Shown here piece by piece: positions 1 through 8,497 of a stretch of DNA of 64,000 nt. The DNA lies in NCBI GenBank assembly GCA_017936785.1, contig JAGBEV010000039.1:1-64000 (forward strand). Reading direction: 5' to 3'. Origin of the DNA: Lachnospiraceae bacterium. Its GTDB lineage: Bacteria; Bacillota; Clostridia; Lachnospirales; Lachnospiraceae. The notes beneath the pieces are model-generated. The model was not told the DNA's origin. It searched no databases and saw nothing but the letters and a program-made list of their open reading frames with translations. The translations under genes and the position numbers were made by a program. Position 1 is the stretch's first letter. Each line of letters opens with the position of its first letter.

Positions 1-109
1 ATTCTTTAATGGGCGAAAACTATGTCATTTCAGGTTCAATGCACATTGTTTTCCGGTCAGAAAGGTACACGAAATAAAACGTCATCCTTTTTATGAAGGC
101 GAATCTGTG

Positions 110-300
110 TCCCATTCTTCCCTATGGCTGCTAACCTCTCATGTCTAACAGGATCATCCTTCCTTAGAAGGGTCCTAAATTCCTTCGTCCAGCCTGCCCA
201 TAGCGGGGTGCCGCCTCTGCTCCATTCCAGGGTCATGCCCTATTAAGTATGTCCTGGCGGCTTCGCTCTGCTTTGTCATTGCTAGAGAGCACTCCTGTAA
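110..300 (-). ncRNA. Candidate IS110 bridge RNA region
   Basis: Non-coding DNA directly downstream of the transposase. On the transposase strand it can form an outer stem GCCGCC/GGCGGC (256-261 with 210-215) enclosing a small AGGG/CCCT hairpin, followed by a second hairpin CCTTC-TAAG-GAAGG inside an AGGA/TCCT stem (about 150-175). Two stem-loops with internal loops in the non-coding end of an IS110 element is what a bridge RNA looks like. No guide loops could be matched because the element ends are unknown, so this remains an inference. Confidence 0.3.
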
Positions 301-357
301 TCCAGCACCAATCGAATTCTTGGCGGACGTTGTCTGCTACAGTATGTGCTTTTTGTG

Positions 358-1632
358 TCAGGCTGCTTCCGGTCTGATGATGTCCCTTCGGAACTTCTCT
401 TCATCAAAGTCACAGCCTGTTTGTAATACTACGTAGAAAACTCTGATTGCCTTACATGCAACTGCTATCTTTGCCTGCATTCCTCCAAGCGGTTTTTTCT
501 GTCTGTTCCTGTAATAAAGAAACACATCCTGAAATGCCGGATTCCAGTTCATCAATGCACGTGCTGATTCATACATCGTTCTTCGCAGTTTTCGTCTGCC
601 CCTCTTACTGATTCTTGGCTGTCCTTTCTTTTTACCGGAGCTCTTTTTGACTATTTCCAGTCCTGCCAGCTTCTGTATCTGTTTAGGGTCAGTGAAACGT
701 CCGATATCACCGACCTCTGCGATAAAGCCACTCACAGTACTCATCCCTACTCCTTTTATGGCGAGCAGTTTCTCCACATTTGGTACTTCTTTTACTTTCT
801 CTTCCAGATATTCATCCAGCCGTTTAAGCTGTTCTTCCTTGGTAATGTAGTCATTTACAAGAATCCAGATTTCAAGCCTTGCTGCTTCTCCGGCTTCCAG
901 TCCTACACTGTTCTGTGCAGCTTCTACCATGGCCTGTGCCCTCTTTAGTCCTGCCGCACGCACCTTTGCATCGCGCCATATCTGATTGACTCCCCCTGCA
1001 CCGATTCTTAGGATATCCTGTGGTAGTGGAGCTTCTTTCAGAAGCATAAGTCCACTGGTGGAATCCCAATCGGCATAACACTCAAAATACTCCGGGAAGA
1101 ACTTCTGAAGCCATCCCTGTATCTGATTTGACAGACGCACATGCTGTTTCATGATCTGGTCTCTGCAGACTGAAGCCTCTCTGATTTCAGCATACACTCC
1201 ACTTGGAAGATAAGAAGTTGAATATCTTCCATCCTTCACAAGTAATGCAATCGTCTTTGGATCTTTTAAATCACTTTTCTCAGGGCTGTTATCATCCAGT
1301 TCCTTACTGCGATTAACTGTAAACGGATTGACCGTTACAAGCTGAATATCATGATCCTGTAAGAACTTCTGAAAAGTAAGCCAGTAGCAACCGGTAGGCT
1401 CGCAGCCAACAATTACCTTCTTCATTTCGGTCTTATTCATGAGTTCCTCTGTCCACCTAAGAAAAGTAAGGAATCCCATTCCGGTGTTGCTAAACTTAAA
1501 CACTCTTCTTGAAAGTTCAAATCCTCTCCAGTCAAACGCTCTGCAGAAGTGTGTTTGTGATCCGACATCAACTCCCACAATTAAAGTGTCACTTGTTACT
1601 TGCTTTAGTCTGTCATTCTGTGTTAAATTCAT
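358..1632 (-). CDS. IS110 family transposase
   Basis: DEDD-type recombinase that moves the IS110 element, normally guided by a bridge RNA. The N-terminal RuvC-like domain shows the first aspartate in IVGVDVGSQTH, the glutamate in CEPTGCYW and a later aspartate in SDLKDPKTIALL. The C-terminal Transposase_20 domain has a helix-hairpin-helix (AIKGVGMSTVSGFIAEVG) and the SSGKKKGQPRISKRG segment that carries the catalytic serine in this family. The reading frame is open up to 1695, but the start at 1632 is preferred: GGAGG lies eight bases upstream (1641-1645) and the extra 21 residues fall in a structured leader. About 424 residues, normal for the family and apparently intact. Confidence 0.93.
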   Translation of the reverse strand: MNLTQNDRLKQVTSDTLIVGVDVGSQTHFCRAFDWRGFELSRRVFKFSNTGMGFLTFLRWTEELMNKTEMKKVIVGCEPTGCYWLTFQKFLQDHDIQLVTVNPFTVNRSKELDDNSPEKSDLKDPKTIALLVKDGRYSTSYLPSGVYAEIREASVCRDQIMKQHVRLSNQIQGWLQKFFPEYFECYADWDSTSGLMLLKEAPLPQDILRIGAGGVNQIWRDAKVRAAGLKRAQAMVEAAQNSVGLEAGEAARLEIWILVNDYITKEEQLKRLDEYLEEKVKEVPNVEKLLAIKGVGMSTVSGFIAEVGDIGRFTDPKQIQKLAGLEIVKKSSGKKKGQPRISKRGRRKLRRTMYESARALMNWNPAFQDVFLYYRNRQKKPLGGMQAKIAVACKAIRVFYVVLQTGCDFDEEKFRRDIIRPEAA

Positions 1633-1635
1633 TTT

Positions 1636-1710
1636 AGAAACCTCCGTTGATTTAAGTGTTTTTGTTTCATCCGCCAAGATGAACACTCTAATCATACATC
1701 AGAGGTTTCT
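1636..1710 (-). promoter_or_regulatory. Hairpin sequestering the transposase ribosome binding site
   Basis: In the mRNA, AGAAACCTC (1702-1710) is the perfect complement of GAGGTTTCT (1636-1644), which contains the Shine-Dalgarno bases. Inside lie further stems AGTGTT/AACACT and TTCATC/GATGAA. The nested hairpin would hide the ribosome binding site, limiting translation when the element is transcribed from outside promoters. Confidence 0.6.
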
Positions 1711-1858
1711 TTTTATTCAATTGGCATTATTTCTGAATTACAGGAATGCTCCTTTGTTTATGTTGATATTTCTCTTTATATTATAATATCATCAAGATAT
1801 AACAATATCCACTTTTTCATGCGCCAAGCCATCGACAAATATCGACAATTAACGTTAT

Positions 1859-1896
1859 AAAAAAGAAGCCAAGTTTGTTTCCTTGACTTCTTTTTT
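1859..1896. terminator. Bidirectional terminator-like hairpin
   Basis: A-rich arm, AAGAAGCCAAG pairing with CTTGACTTCTT (one mismatch), then six T. Works in principle on both strands and marks the boundary of the IS region. Confidence 0.5.
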
Positions 1897-2038
1897 CATG
1901 CTAACATAATACCATTTTTGAATGTATTATTTAATGACAGTTTTTACTTTTTATTTTTGTAACCAAAGATTTTCCATTAGCACCGCCTACAACACCTTGG
2001 AAACATTAATTTAAGCTTTTTCCTGTCTCTTGATTCAA

Positions 2039-2287
2039 TCAATTGGGTAATGTTACATTTCTCCTTACTGCCTTATCATCAATTGTTATTCGATATACCG
2101 CAAAATCAATATTGACCACAGAAACAAAATGTTCCCCCTCTTCAGCAAAAGTTTCTTCCATTGGATCTATTTCTCCAATTTTTCTCGCTTGCGGAAGAGG
2201 CTCCCTATAATTCTCTATCAATACTCCAATCAATCCTTTTGCATCTCCAATATTTTTCGTTTTGTTAAAATTTTCAGATCGTACACA
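2039..2287 (-). pseudogene. C-terminal fragment of an unrecognised protein
   Basis: About 83 residues read as ordinary protein, with segments such as GLIGVLIENYREPLPQARK and FVSVVNIDFAVYRITIDDKA, but the frame begins directly after a stop (2288-2290) and has no start codon with a ribosome binding site. It looks like the tail of a longer gene whose front is lost. The family was not recognised. It lies in decayed DNA between the IS110 element and tRNA-Gly, where integrated elements often leave remnants. Confidence 0.35.
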
Positions 2288-2394
2288 TCATTCTATTTCA
2301 AATTGACTAAATACATTAGAATATATCCTATAAATCTGCCTTAAATCACATTTCAGTTTTTTGCTCGTACCGATTTCTTCCCATTTCATCAATT

Positions 2395-2520
2395 TTATGT
2401 ATCTAAAAAAACATTCTTTTCATTTTCATCTTCAAGCTATTCCATTTGCTCTTTTATTTCCTTGTACTTTTGAATCTTTTTGCAGAGTACTTTCATATAC
2501 CGCTTCTCTTTCTTATTCAT
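2395..2520 (-). pseudogene. Small broken Lys/Glu-rich ORF
   Basis: Starts MNKKEKRYMKVLC and continues as a Lys/Glu-rich helix, but an amber codon at 2437-2439 interrupts it; the same frame then continues for 13 protein-like residues. One base change (CAG to TAG) would explain the break. No ribosome binding site is visible. The 2290-2650 stretch otherwise shows nothing recognisable. Confidence 0.25.
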
Positions 2521-2649
2521 AATGATGGCAGATGTTGTCCCCTGCATAGCAGAAGATATAAAAAACTGTTATACAACCAGTTTTTATCATGACAAAAAAT
2601 TAAATAGATAAGGCAAATTTATTATAAATACAGTTTATAATTTAGGCAT

Positions 2650-2702
2650 AAAAAAGTGCCGCAAACCCTTGATTTTTCAATAAAAACCTTTGATTTGCGG
2701 CA
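2650..2702 (-). terminator. Terminator after tRNA-Gly(CCC)
   Basis: TGCCGCAAA (2694-2702 as read on the minus strand) pairs with TTTGCGGCA (2657-2665), followed on the minus strand by C and a run of T. Confidence 0.75.
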
Positions 2703-2714
2703 TTTCTCTTTTTA

Positions 2715-2785
2715 AGCAGATAACGGGAGTCGAACCCGCCTTTCCAGCTTGGGAAGCTAGCGTTCTACCGATGAACCATATCTGC
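2715..2785 (-). tRNA. tRNA-Gly(CCC)
   Basis: Seven-base acceptor stem GCAGATA/TATCTGC, D-arm GTTC..GAAC, anticodon stem CTAGC/GCTGG around loop TTCCCAA, giving anticodon CCC, and T-arm CGGGTTCGACTCCCG. Discriminator base U, 3' CCA not encoded. It follows thrS closely on the same strand and has its own terminator, so it may be partly co-transcribed with thrS. Decayed DNA lies at its 3' side, a usual integration site. Confidence 0.93.
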
Positions 2786-2790
2786 ATAAA

Positions 2791-2834
2791 GAAATTGTAC
2801 TGCCTTGCCGCCAAAAAAGCAAGGCAGAAATTTC
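2791..2834 (-). terminator. Hairpin after thrS
   Basis: CTGCCTTGC/GCAAGGCAG extended by GAAATT/AATTTC, followed by TTTAT on the minus strand, just ahead of tRNA-Gly. The short T-run suggests incomplete termination and some read-through into the tRNA. Confidence 0.55.
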
Positions 2835-2856
2835 TTTATTTTATTCTTCATTTATT

Positions 2857-4821
2857 TTATTTCTTTTCTTCCTCCGGAAGCTCCTGACGAATTTCTTTGG
2901 TACGGATTTCCTTACAGATCTGGTCAATAAACTCATCCAACGGCTTCTGCCCTTCATCTCCCGCAAAACGGCTTCTGACGGAAACCAGCCTCTGCTCTTC
3001 CTCGTTTGCACCTACGATCAGCATATAAGGAAGTTTATTCATTCTGGCATCTCTGATCTTATAACCGATCTTTTCGCTTCTTCCGTCTACGGTAACATCT
3101 ATGCCGTTAGCCGCCAGTTCTTTTCTGACCTTCTCAGCATAATCCGCAAACTTCTCGGAAATAGGCAGGATGCGAACCTGTTCGGGACAAAGCCATGTAG
3201 GGAACTTGCCGGCATATTTCTCGATCAGCCATGCAAGCGTCCTTTCATAGCATCCCAAAGATGTTCTGTGGATAATATAAGGTCTTACCTTTTCTCCATT
3301 CTGGTCAATATAATACATATCAAACTGTTCTGCCAGCAACGCATCCCACTGAATGGTGATCATCGTATCTTCTTTTCCGTATACATTCTTGGCGTTGATA
3401 TCCACCTTAGGGCCATAGAACGCTGCTTCTCCTACATCTTCTACAAAAGGAATATCCAATTCTGTCAGTACCTGGCGGATATGACCTTCCGTCTCGTCCC
3501 ATACTTCAGGCTCACCAATATATTTTTCTTTGTTATCAGGGTCCCACTTGGAAAGATGCCACGTAATATCATCCTGTAATCCCAATGTTGTCATAACATG
3601 CTTTGCAAGGGCAATACAGCCTTTAAACTCTTCCACCATCTGATCAGGACGGACGATCAGATGACCTTCGGAAATGGTAAACTGGCGCACACGGGTAAGT
3701 CCATGCATCTCGCCGGAATCCTCATTTCTGAAAAGGGTAGAAGTTTCACCATAACGGATGGGCAGATCCCTATAGGAATGCTGGCTGTTTTTATAACAAT
3801 AATACTGGAACGGGCAAGTCATGGGACGAAGTGCGAACACCTCTTTATCAACTTCCTCATCGCCTAATACAAACATGCCTTCTTTGTAATGATCCCAGTG
3901 ACCGGAAATTTTATACAGATCGCTCTTTGCCATAAGCGGTGTCTTGGTACGGACATACCCCCACTCTTTATCCTCTAAATCCTCAATCCAGCGCTGTAAT
4001 TTCATGACCATCTTTGTTCCTTTAGGAAGAAGCAAAGGAAGTCCCTGACCGATCACATCCACTGTTGTAAACAATTCCATTTCACGTCCAAGCTTATTGT
4101 GGTCGCGCTTTTTAATATCTTCCAAATGCTCCAGATATGCAGCCAATTCTTCTTTCTTGCTGAATGCAGTTCCGTAAATACGCTGAAGCTGTGCTTTATT
4201 GGAATCTCCTCTCCAATATGCCATGGAAGAAGAAATCAGTTTAAATGCTTTGATGCCCTTAGTGCTCATTAAGTGAGGTCCTGCACACAGATCCACAAAA
4301 CCGCCCTGGTCATAGAAAGAAATCTCGCTTCCTTCCGGCAGATCCCGGATCAGTTCCACTTTATAAGGCTCGCCTTTTTCTTCCATAAACTTGATGGCTT
4401 CCTCCCTGGGCAGCGTAAAGCGTTCCAGTTTATGTCCTTCTTTAATGATCTTCTTCATTTCCTTTTCCAAATTATCCAGATCTTCTCTGGAAAACGGTGC
4501 ATGGTCAAAATCATAATAAAATCCTTCATCAATGGAAGGTCCGATTGTAATCTTTGCATCGGGGAATAATCTCTTTACTGCCTCTGCAAGAACATGGGAA
4601 CAGGTATGGCGTACAGTACGAAGTCCTGCTTCATCATTTGCTGTCAAAATGTTTAACTGACAGTCCTTGTCAACAATCGTTCTCAAATCCACCACTTCGC
4701 CGTCGATCTCACCTGCACATGCTGCACGGGCAAGTCCTTCACTGATATCCAGCGCAATATCATAAACACTCATTGCCTGGCTGTACTCTTTACTGCTTCC
4801 GTCTTTTAAAGTAATTTTCAT
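2857..4821 (-). CDS. thrS: Threonyl-tRNA synthetase
   Basis: Class II aminoacyl-tRNA synthetase charging tRNA-Thr in the cytoplasm. 654 residues, full length. Order: TGS domain (1-62), editing domain with HTCSH (72-76) and DLCAGPH (177-183), catalytic core with zinc ligands Cys336 (MTCPFQ) and His387 (SEGH) and a third His in HRTSLGCYER, then the anticodon-binding domain from about 550. A GGAAGG ribosome binding site precedes the start. It is the second gene behind a T-box leader (5225-5475), so its expression should rise when uncharged tRNA-Thr accumulates. Confidence 0.98.
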   Translation of the reverse strand: MKITLKDGSSKEYSQAMSVYDIALDISEGLARAACAGEIDGEVVDLRTIVDKDCQLNILTANDEAGLRTVRHTCSHVLAEAVKRLFPDAKITIGPSIDEGFYYDFDHAPFSREDLDNLEKEMKKIIKEGHKLERFTLPREEAIKFMEEKGEPYKVELIRDLPEGSEISFYDQGGFVDLCAGPHLMSTKGIKAFKLISSSMAYWRGDSNKAQLQRIYGTAFSKKEELAAYLEHLEDIKKRDHNKLGREMELFTTVDVIGQGLPLLLPKGTKMVMKLQRWIEDLEDKEWGYVRTKTPLMAKSDLYKISGHWDHYKEGMFVLGDEEVDKEVFALRPMTCPFQYYCYKNSQHSYRDLPIRYGETSTLFRNEDSGEMHGLTRVRQFTISEGHLIVRPDQMVEEFKGCIALAKHVMTTLGLQDDITWHLSKWDPDNKEKYIGEPEVWDETEGHIRQVLTELDIPFVEDVGEAAFYGPKVDINAKNVYGKEDTMITIQWDALLAEQFDMYYIDQNGEKVRPYIIHRTSLGCYERTLAWLIEKYAGKFPTWLCPEQVRILPISEKFADYAEKVRKELAANGIDVTVDGRSEKIGYKIRDARMNKLPYMLIVGANEEEQRLVSVRSRFAGDEGQKPLDEFIDQICKEIRTKEIRQELPEEEKK

Positions 4822-4905
4822 TTTTCCATCCTTCCTTCTGGTAAATGCTCACACATAAATCCAATTTATATGCTCTAACCTGTAATTTCTTTTCCAGATC
4901 AGAGA

Positions 4906-5127
4906 TTATTCTTCCTCTTCCCATTCTTCGTCCCAGTCATCATCACAGGGCAGAATGTTGTTGCTGCCGTTATTGCTGCCGATGGTAACATGTTTCTTAG
5001 GGGAAAAGATCATCCCCAATACAAGTCCCAGCAAAAATGCCACTGCTACAGTCAGGCAGAACTCTTTTGCGGTCACTTCGGTATCCTCTGTTAAAAGCGC
5101 TTCCAATTCATCCCATTTTTCTTTCAT
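4906..5127 (-). CDS. Small single-pass membrane protein between T-box and thrS
   Basis: About 73 residues: a short charged N-terminus (KEKWDELEALLTEDTEVTA), one hydrophobic segment (FCLTVAVAFLLGLVLGMIF), a basic stop-transfer SPKK, then a Gly/Ser/Asn linker and an extremely acidic tail (CDDDWDEEWEEEE). Family not recognised. The ATG at 5127 is chosen because GGAGG then lies eight bases upstream; the ATG at 5133 would sit only two or three bases from it. It lies between the threonine T-box and thrS with no terminator visible in the 80-base gap, so it should share threonine-responsive control. Confidence 0.75.
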   Translation of the reverse strand: MKEKWDELEALLTEDTEVTAKEFCLTVAVAFLLGLVLGMIFSPKKHVTIGSNNGSNNILPCDDDWDEEWEEEE

Positions 5128-5224
5128 TTTCATGTCCTCCTGTTTTTTATTTTCTCAACAACTTCTTTGCCACAATCCTGCACTCATTACCGGCATTTCT
5201 TCCTTTATAACAGCAATGACTTCC

Positions 5225-5475
5225 GGATATAAAAAATCCCTTACACTGTATTCACAATGTAAGGGACGTAATTAACGCGGTTCCACCCTGCTTGCCTTTG
5301 CGCCTCCCAATAAAGGATGACGTCTTACAAGACCTCTCATTTGATGGTAACGGAATCACCGGACCGGATTGGGGCCACTCAGAGTTAGTTTTCGGATGTT
5401 TCCTGTAAAAGTGCTTTCAGCCCATGGCACTTCTCTCTGCTGCATTCCGCATCGTACTCTTCTCGTCAACGTGTT
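5225..5475 (-). promoter_or_regulatory. T-box leader (threonine) upstream of thrS operon
   Basis: The T-box consensus GGGTGGAACCGCG is present (5272-5284 read on minus), followed by the terminator at 5231-5266. The leader starts near GTTGACGAGAAG and contains a Stem I region with an AAGTGC/GCACTT arm; a likely specifier ACU (Thr) occurs in GAAAACUAAC. The bulge UGGA would pair with a tRNA ending in U73-CCA. Uncharged tRNA-Thr binding would favour the antiterminator. The specifier assignment was made by eye. Confidence 0.9.
5231..5266 (-). terminator. T-box regulated terminator
   Basis: TCCCTTACA pairs with TGTAAGGGA and is followed on the minus strand by TTTTTT. The 5' arm overlaps sequence next to the T-box motif, allowing the usual terminator/antiterminator switch. 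Confidence 0.85.
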
Positions 5476-5504
5476 ATACAATCATATCTTTTCTTGATTG
5501 TATT

Positions 5505-5533
5505 ATTTTATGCCTAAATGAATTTCTTGTAAA
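5505..5533 (-). promoter_or_regulatory. Sigma-A promoter of the thrS operon
   Basis: -35 TTTACA (5528-5533), 17-base spacer, -10 TAAAAT (5505-5510). An inverted repeat TACAATCA/TGATTGTA (5477-5502) lies at the expected transcription start. The rest of 5534-5800 shows no gene. Confidence 0.7.
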
Positions 5534-5800
5534 GTATTTTTCGCAAATTTTATCTGCCAATTTTCACTAAAACTTTATCATTATGCAGTTTTTCATATTA
5601 TATTCCAAATTCACAAGATAATTTTTCTTGAAATATTTTATCAGATGCTGCCTTAATAATATCATCTATACGTCCCTGCTCTTTTAAAAGCATTGATTTC
5701 AAAATACCTTGCGGCAGAAAATAAGAATACACAGCATTGTGCAAAAGAACGTTTTATACAAGCACAAATCAATATTTTTATTCAAAATATCGTTTACTTT

Positions 5801-6274
5801 TTATTGCCTGCCATCGAGCAATGTTTTCTCCACAATTTCAGCTGCACATCTGACAAATTTCACACATGGTCTCACAGCATAATATTCTTTGGTCCTCGGA
5901 CTGGGTGATGCACTTTTTTCCCGTCCCAGAATCCCCAGCAGTTCCCTGCAGATAATGCTTCCGTTTGCTGCTGCAAACTCATCGCTCATATCCCGCACCC
6001 TTTCATAAACAAGTGTCTTTTTAGCCTCATCCCCGGGATCAGAGTTACCATCTGCTAACCCAGATAAAAGTGCCATGGCTGAAACAGTTCCGCAAACTTC
6101 CCGCATTCTGCCCATTCCTGCCCCCATAGGGGAAGCAAGTTTCAGTGCCTCTTCCTTTTCCATTCCGAACAGATCCGCATAGGCGGCAAACACCGATTGA
6201 CAGCAGTTAAATCCGCTTTCAAACAGCCTTACAGCTTCTTCTACTCTCGAATCTTTTGTTTTCTTTTGTTCCAT
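5801..6274 (-). CDS. C_GCAxxG_C_C family protein
   Basis: 157 residues. The family is a small cysteine-rich, probably redox-active or metal-binding group common in anaerobes; its biochemical role is not established. Visible signature: FNCCQSVFAAYADLFG near the N-terminus, GAGMGRMREVCGTVSA in the middle, then ICRELLG and RPCVKFVRCAAEI, so the spaced cysteines are present. No signal peptide, so cytoplasmic. AGGAG lies about ten bases before the start. Monocistronic as far as the sequence shows. Confidence 0.85.
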   Translation of the reverse strand: MEQKKTKDSRVEEAVRLFESGFNCCQSVFAAYADLFGMEKEEALKLASPMGAGMGRMREVCGTVSAMALLSGLADGNSDPGDEAKKTLVYERVRDMSDEFAAANGSIICRELLGILGREKSASPSPRTKEYYAVRPCVKFVRCAAEIVEKTLLDGRQ

Positions 6275-6335
6275 TTTGTATCCACTCCTCTATCCGCAAA
6301 ACTTCAACCACAGATGACCTTTACCTGCTGCATGA

Positions 6336-6372
6336 TAAAAGGGCTGCCGCAAACCTCCATTTGCACCAGCCC
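6336..6372 (-). terminator. Terminator of the SEC-C protein gene
   Basis: GGGCTG/CAGCCC with an inner GCAAA/TTTGC stem, followed by TTTTAT on the minus strand. Confidence 0.75.
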
Positions 6373-6393
6373 GTAAACTTCATTCTGTCAATC

Positions 6394-6900
6394 CTATTTA
6401 CCTTTACCACAGCATTTTTTGTATTTTTTACCACTGCCACAGGGACAAGGATCATTAGGATAAATCTTTTGCTCATTTACAACAGTCGTAGATCTCTTCT
6501 GCTCCTTGTAAAGCTCTTTTAACTTATCTTCGTCAAAAATTTCTTTCCATTCTTCCAATCCATAGAGCCATTCTGCATCAGCAGCTACCATATTCTTATA
6601 AAGCAGTTCCTTGTCAAATTTTAAGCTGACAACGGTATCCGCTTCCATTTCTTCAATGGGATTAGGCTCAACCAGGGAATCATTGATACCATCAAGAAAA
6701 CCTGTCATTGCCATTAAGTCAATACCGTACTTTGTAGCCAGTTCGCTTACAGTTCCCTTTACTTCTGTATCCGGTTCTGCCAGCAGTTCTTTATAAACAG
6801 CCTGTTCCTTTTTAAAATAGTCAGCCCAGAATTTCTGCAGATCGCCTTTATTGGCTGACTCATCATATGCCATATCTCTCCATAACTGTAATAATGCCAT
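6394..6900 (-). CDS. SEC-C metal-binding domain protein
   Basis: 168 residues ending in a SEC-C zinc motif, [19 protein letters not shown], like the one at the C-terminus of SecA. The first ~125 residues are helical and acidic without a recognised domain. SEC-C modules bind zinc and can mediate contacts with ribosomes or chaperones; the role of this particular protein is unknown. AAGGAG sits eight bases before the ATG. It is followed by its own terminator and appears to be a single-gene unit. Confidence 0.85.
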   Translation of the reverse strand: MALLQLWRDMAYDESANKGDLQKFWADYFKKEQAVYKELLAEPDTEVKGTVSELATKYGIDLMAMTGFLDGINDSLVEPNPIEEMEADTVVSLKFDKELLYKNMVAADAEWLYGLEEWKEIFDEDKLKELYKEQKRSTTVVNEQKIYPNDPCPCGSGKKYKKCCGKGK

Positions 6901-6999
6901 TTTCGTACTCCTTTTGCACTTTTCATTTGGTTCTTGCAGTTTTCAACTGCCACTTGAAATAGTATATAAAAATTTTTTCAAACTTGCAAGTAGTAAATG

Positions 7000-8460
7000 T
7001 TATTGTGACACCGCTATCCGGTCATAAACTCCGTTTTCATCCTGTGTGCCGCTGATCCTTTCCGTTACATGATAATTGCCGTCCTGATCAGGTGTTAAGG
7101 TGATCGTCAATTCTCTGTAACTGCCATCCTCCGCAAAGGTTAAAATAGCTTTTCCGTTCAGACGGTAATCCAGACTGATATAACGCACCAGCTTTGCATT
7201 CATATCTAACTGGCTGTAGGTAACAAACCGCTTAGTTACCTTGTCATAATAATGGATAACATGCTCGCCCTCTTCTTCCATTTTGGTATAATCATTAGCA
7301 AAAGCTTCTCTTTTTCTTTCAGACAATCCTGCCACCATTTCGCATTGCTCATATAGATCCGCCTTTTCCAATTCCCTATAAAAATTCTTTGCTGATTCCT
7401 CATTAAAATAGGTAAAAGCCTTAGGCGCAAAAAATAAGACCATAAAGATCAGACAGATCGCAGCTCCCCATCCGACGATCTTATAATACTTTACACGCTC
7501 CGCAAATTTTACAGGCTTTTCACGCATTCTGATCTGATAATCATCTGCAAATTCTTCTTCAGAAATATCCCTGATAAAATCAGCTATACTTTGATATCTG
7601 TCAAAATGATAAATGGACAACGCCTTCATGATCGCTTTACTTTGATAATCCATTACCGCACCATTATAGTAAGCCGGCGGCAGCAAAGGATCTCTGCCTT
7701 CGGGATTTTCTTCGCTGATCCTTTCATAAAAAGCAGGCACTTTGTGCCCTGTTACCATTTCATATAAAATAGCCGCAATGGCATAAATATCTGTTGCCGG
7801 ACCAAAGCCTCCCTGATCCACATATTGTTCCACCGGCGCATATCCCGGCACCCTGGCTGTAGCATCTTCTGCAACTGCAAGAGCTGCATCCTCCATGGGA
7901 TCTCCAAATCCCAAAAGCACGGATTCCCCATTTTCTTTTACACAGACCAGGGACGGATTGATTTTTCCATGTACAATGCCTTTTCCATGTGCCTTATCCA
8001 AAGCTGTAATGACCGGTTTTAACAATTTAAAGGCATCCTTTAACAAAATCCGGGGCATATGTATTTTCTTTAAATATTCCGGCAGACTGATGCCCTCTAT
8101 GTATTCCATAACAATATAGACTGTCTGGTTTTCTTCAAAAAATGTAATAACATTGGCTGCGCCCTCCAAAGGATAAAGGGTGATCAGCAGCTTTGCTTCC
8201 CGGATCATATGCTCCTTCATCTGTGCAAAATCACCTTCATGCACAAACTTCATACAGGAAACCGTTACCTTATCATTCTGATTGCGTTCCACTACTGCCG
8301 AAGGATAAAGTTCCTTGATCACAACCTTCTGCTCCCGAAAAGTATCAAAAGCCTCATATGTAATGCTCAAGCCGTTACTTCCCATTATACCTTCAACCCT
8401 GTAACGATCCTTCAGCATGACTTTTTCTGCCAGTGCAAAACGGTTACTATTTACATCCAT
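7000..8460 (-). CDS. Membrane-anchored serine/threonine kinase-like protein, probable pseudokinase
   Basis: 486 residues. The N-terminal ~290 residues have a protein kinase fold: degenerate glycine loop (MGSNGLSITYEAF), the VAIK-type lysine in VVIKELYP, hinge IVMEYIEG, and an APE-like region GYAPVEQY. The catalytic centre is altered: the HRD motif reads HGK (IVHGKINPSLV, no Asp and no Asn) and DFG reads GFG (LLGFGDP). A single membrane segment near residue 330 (GWGAAICLIFMVLFFAPKAF) is followed by a ~135-residue outer domain. The layout resembles PrkC-type sensor kinases, but phosphotransfer is unlikely, so a scaffolding or sensing role is inferred. Confidence 0.85.
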   Translation of the reverse strand: MDVNSNRFALAEKVMLKDRYRVEGIMGSNGLSITYEAFDTFREQKVVIKELYPSAVVERNQNDKVTVSCMKFVHEGDFAQMKEHMIREAKLLITLYPLEGAANVITFFEENQTVYIVMEYIEGISLPEYLKKIHMPRILLKDAFKLLKPVITALDKAHGKGIVHGKINPSLVCVKENGESVLLGFGDPMEDAALAVAEDATARVPGYAPVEQYVDQGGFGPATDIYAIAAILYEMVTGHKVPAFYERISEENPEGRDPLLPPAYYNGAVMDYQSKAIMKALSIYHFDRYQSIADFIRDISEEEFADDYQIRMREKPVKFAERVKYYKIVGWGAAICLIFMVLFFAPKAFTYFNEESAKNFYRELEKADLYEQCEMVAGLSERKREAFANDYTKMEEEGEHVIHYYDKVTKRFVTYSQLDMNAKLVRYISLDYRLNGKAILTFAEDGSYRELTITLTPDQDGNYHVTERISGTQDENGVYDRIAVSQ

Positions 8461-8497
8461 TCATTTAACCTCTTGTTTTTTCTTTGTTTATCCTTTT

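Larger units (their letters stand above)
1..1830 (-). mobile_element. IS110-family insertion sequence, partial at window start
   Basis: The transposase gene is flanked by a long non-coding stretch on its 3' side (1-357, continuing out of the window) and a short structured 5' side. The outer limits are not defined: no terminal inverted repeat or target duplication could be read, as expected for many IS110 members. The end given at 1830 is only where element-like structure stops before the terminator at 1859. The long 3' non-coding segment is reminiscent of IS1111-type organisation, in which the guide RNA follows the gene. Confidence 0.65.

Noticed and set aside
3268..4745. Several plus-strand ORFs within thrS
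   Set aside because: Antisense shadows of a well-supported synthetase gene, without ribosome binding sites.
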